Assembly: GCA_002311285.1 (NCBI GenBank) | Contig: DBZU01000047.1 | Coordinates: 3,285 to 10,799, forward strand | From: Dehalococcoidia bacterium UBA1152 | GTDB lineage: Bacteria; Chloroflexota; Dehalococcoidia; Lucifugimonadales; UBA2962 | Reading direction: 5' to 3' | DNA length: 7,515 nt | Shown here: positions 6,662 to 7,515 of the stretch, in pieces | Numbering within the stretch: position 1 is the first letter of the stretch | Layout of the letters: the number at the start of each line of letters is the position of its first letter | The notes under the pieces: model-generated | The model's input: the letters and a program-made list of their open reading frames with translations, nothing else | The model's database searches: none | Told to the model about the DNA's origin: nothing | Translations under genes and position numbers: made by a program

Positions 6662-7426
6662 GTGCTCAGTTTTGTGTTGTCAATGTCCAATATGGAAAAA
6701 ATAAAAAAATATTCAAATAAATCTATTTTAGGGATATTCGCTCATCCCGATGATGAGACATCCGGGGCCGGGTGCACCATCAGCAAGTATGCTGAACTGG
6801 GAGCTGATGTGAGTGTTATTACTGCAACTCGAGGTGAATTAGGCACATTAGGTACTGGCAACTTAACTATATCTAGAGAAGAATTGCCTAGTGTTAGAGA
6901 AGATGAATTTAAACGAGTGATGTCAATCTATGGGGCTAATCCCCCAATTTTTTTGGATTATAAAGATCAAGAAGTTAATTTACATAGAACTGAAGACATT
7001 GCTGACAAAATATTGCTGTTTATGAAAGATTTGATGCCCGATGTGATAATAACTTTTGGACCACAAGGCATATCTAAACATTCAGATCATATCGCTATTC
7101 ACAAAGCCGCTTTGCACGCATTCAGTTTATATAAAGAGTTAGAGCTTAAAAACCCCAGTCTTTTATATGTTGCCATACCTAAGGAAGTTGCTGCAGAATT
7201 TGAATTGAAGTTATCCGGGCCGGAAACAGAACCTAACATATTTGTCCCTGCCAATGATCATATTGATTTAAAAATAAAGGCCCTGAGAACTTATAAATCC
7301 CAGGAGGATGCGCAGGAATTTGCGGCATGGCTTGAAAGTATTGATGAGTATTATGAATCGTTTAAATTAATCCATCCAAAATTGCACCAACCTATAACCT
7401 TTGATGACCTTTTAAGTAAAACTTGA
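6662..7426 (+). CDS. PIG-L/LmbE-family zinc-dependent deacetylase
   Basis: A 254-residue protein of the family that removes N-acetyl groups from GlcNAc-type substrates. Members include MshB and BshB of mycothiol and bacillithiol synthesis, and lipid or antibiotic tailoring enzymes. AHPDDE (27-32) gives the MshB-like set: His28 and Asp31 as metal ligands and Asp30 as general base. HSDH (140-143) supplies His143 as third ligand and His140 as transition-state helper. ATRGELGTLG (55-64) is also a family hallmark. All catalytic residues are therefore present. The start is uncertain. GTG at 6662 is the longest choice but is only 2 nt from AGGA (6656-6659). ATG at 6683 (Met8) or 6692 (Met11) gives a more usual N-terminus but lacks a close ribosome site. 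No glycosyltransferase or cysteine ligase lies nearby, so the substrate is unknown. Confidence 0.88.
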   Translation: MLSFVLSMSNMEKIKKYSNKSILGIFAHPDDETSGAGCTISKYAELGADVSVITATRGELGTLGTGNLTISREELPSVREDEFKRVMSIYGANPPIFLDYKDQEVNLHRTEDIADKILLFMKDLMPDVIITFGPQGISKHSDHIAIHKAALHAFSLYKELELKNPSLLYVAIPKEVAAEFELKLSGPETEPNIFVPANDHIDLKIKALRTYKSQEDAQEFAAWLESIDEYYESFKLIHPKLHQPITFDDLLSKT

Positions 7427-7450
7427 ATTCATATAACGAGCCAATTATGT

Positions 7451-7459
7451 TGGTATACT
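7451..7459 (+). promoter_or_regulatory. Extended -10 promoter of the tRNA gene
   Basis: TGGTATACT combines a TGn extension (7451-7453) with the -10 hexamer TATACT (7454-7459, five of six consensus bases). Transcription would begin near 7466, about 7 nt before the mature tRNA 5' end, a normal short leader. No good -35 is seen at 17 bp, which extended -10 promoters can tolerate. The deacetylase stop is 24 bp upstream with no terminator between. Confidence 0.6.
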
Positions 7460-7472
7460 GTAAGTGGCAATA

Positions 7473-7515
7473 GGGCCCGTAGCTCAGTGGTCAGAGCGGT
7501 CGGCTCATAACCGAT
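7473..7515 (+). tRNA. tRNA with CAT anticodon, probably elongator tRNA-Met (5' part only)
   Basis: The 5' acceptor strand GGGCCCG is at 7473-7479, followed by TA. The D stem GCTC/GAGC is at 7482-7485 and 7494-7497 with an 8-nt loop. The anticodon stem GTCGG/CCGAT is at 7499-7503 and 7511-7515 and includes one G-T pair. The loop CTCATAA carries anticodon CAT at 7506-7508. The window stops at the end of the anticodon stem, so the variable region, T arm and 3' acceptor strand are not seen. The anticodon stem lacks the three consecutive G-C pairs of initiator tRNA, and G1 argues against the initiator C1 mismatch. Elongator Met is therefore favoured over fMet; a lysidine-modified tRNA-Ile2 is possible because it also has CAT. 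Confidence 0.9.

Noticed and set aside
7473..7515. tRNA end as an integration attachment site
   Set aside because: The tRNA is cut by the window edge and no integrase or direct repeat of its sequence is present in the window.
1..7515. A new defence, mobile or biosynthetic system
   Set aside because: All genes fall in familiar housekeeping or amino-acid enzyme families with intact catalytic residues; nothing supports a novel multi-gene system.

Overview
The window looks like an ordinary chromosomal housekeeping stretch from an AT-rich bacterium. The best guess for the organism is Chloroflexota, perhaps a Dehalococcoidia/SAR202-like lineage. This rests only on the style of the glutamyl-tRNA synthetase (HVGN in place of HIGH, and the residues after the active site), so it is an inference. 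There is no insertion sequence, CRISPR array, phage gene or clear sign of transfer. I found no new multi-gene system; the second looks below concern small regulatory and start-site features.

Layout. Bases 1-2980, minus strand: a compact lspA-rluD-gltX operon (lipoprotein signal peptidase, 23S rRNA pseudouridine synthase, glutamyl-tRNA synthetase). The lspA-rluD gap is 8 bp and the rluD-gltX junction is an ATGA overlap. gltX runs off the left edge with only a few C-terminal residues likely missing. Bases 2981-3100: a 120-bp gap holding a 10-bp inverted repeat next to a possible lspA promoter. Bases 3101-4192, minus: a threonine-aldolase-family PLP lyase. Bases 4193-4312: a divergent promoter region. 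Bases 4313-5377, plus: a threonine-synthase-type PLP enzyme with an N-terminal zinc ribbon. Bases 5387-6568, minus: a class I/II aminotransferase, convergent with the previous gene across 9 bp. Bases 6569-6661: a second divergent gap. Bases 6662-7426, plus: a PIG-L/LmbE-type zinc deacetylase. Bases 7473-7515, plus: the 5' part of a CAT-anticodon tRNA, probably elongator Met, behind an extended -10 promoter.

How the genes fit together. The left third serves envelope and translation upkeep. The middle holds three PLP enzymes of amino-acid metabolism. One is predicted to make threonine and its divergent neighbour is predicted to cleave threonine or a related beta-hydroxy amino acid, so shared control is plausible but unproven. 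The deacetylase has the full metal site, but nothing here fixes its substrate. Start-codon use is notable: rluD, the lyase and the aminotransferase appear to start with TTG, and the deacetylase reading frame opens with GTG. No gap between genes exceeds about 120 bp, and every longer stretch is filled by a gene.
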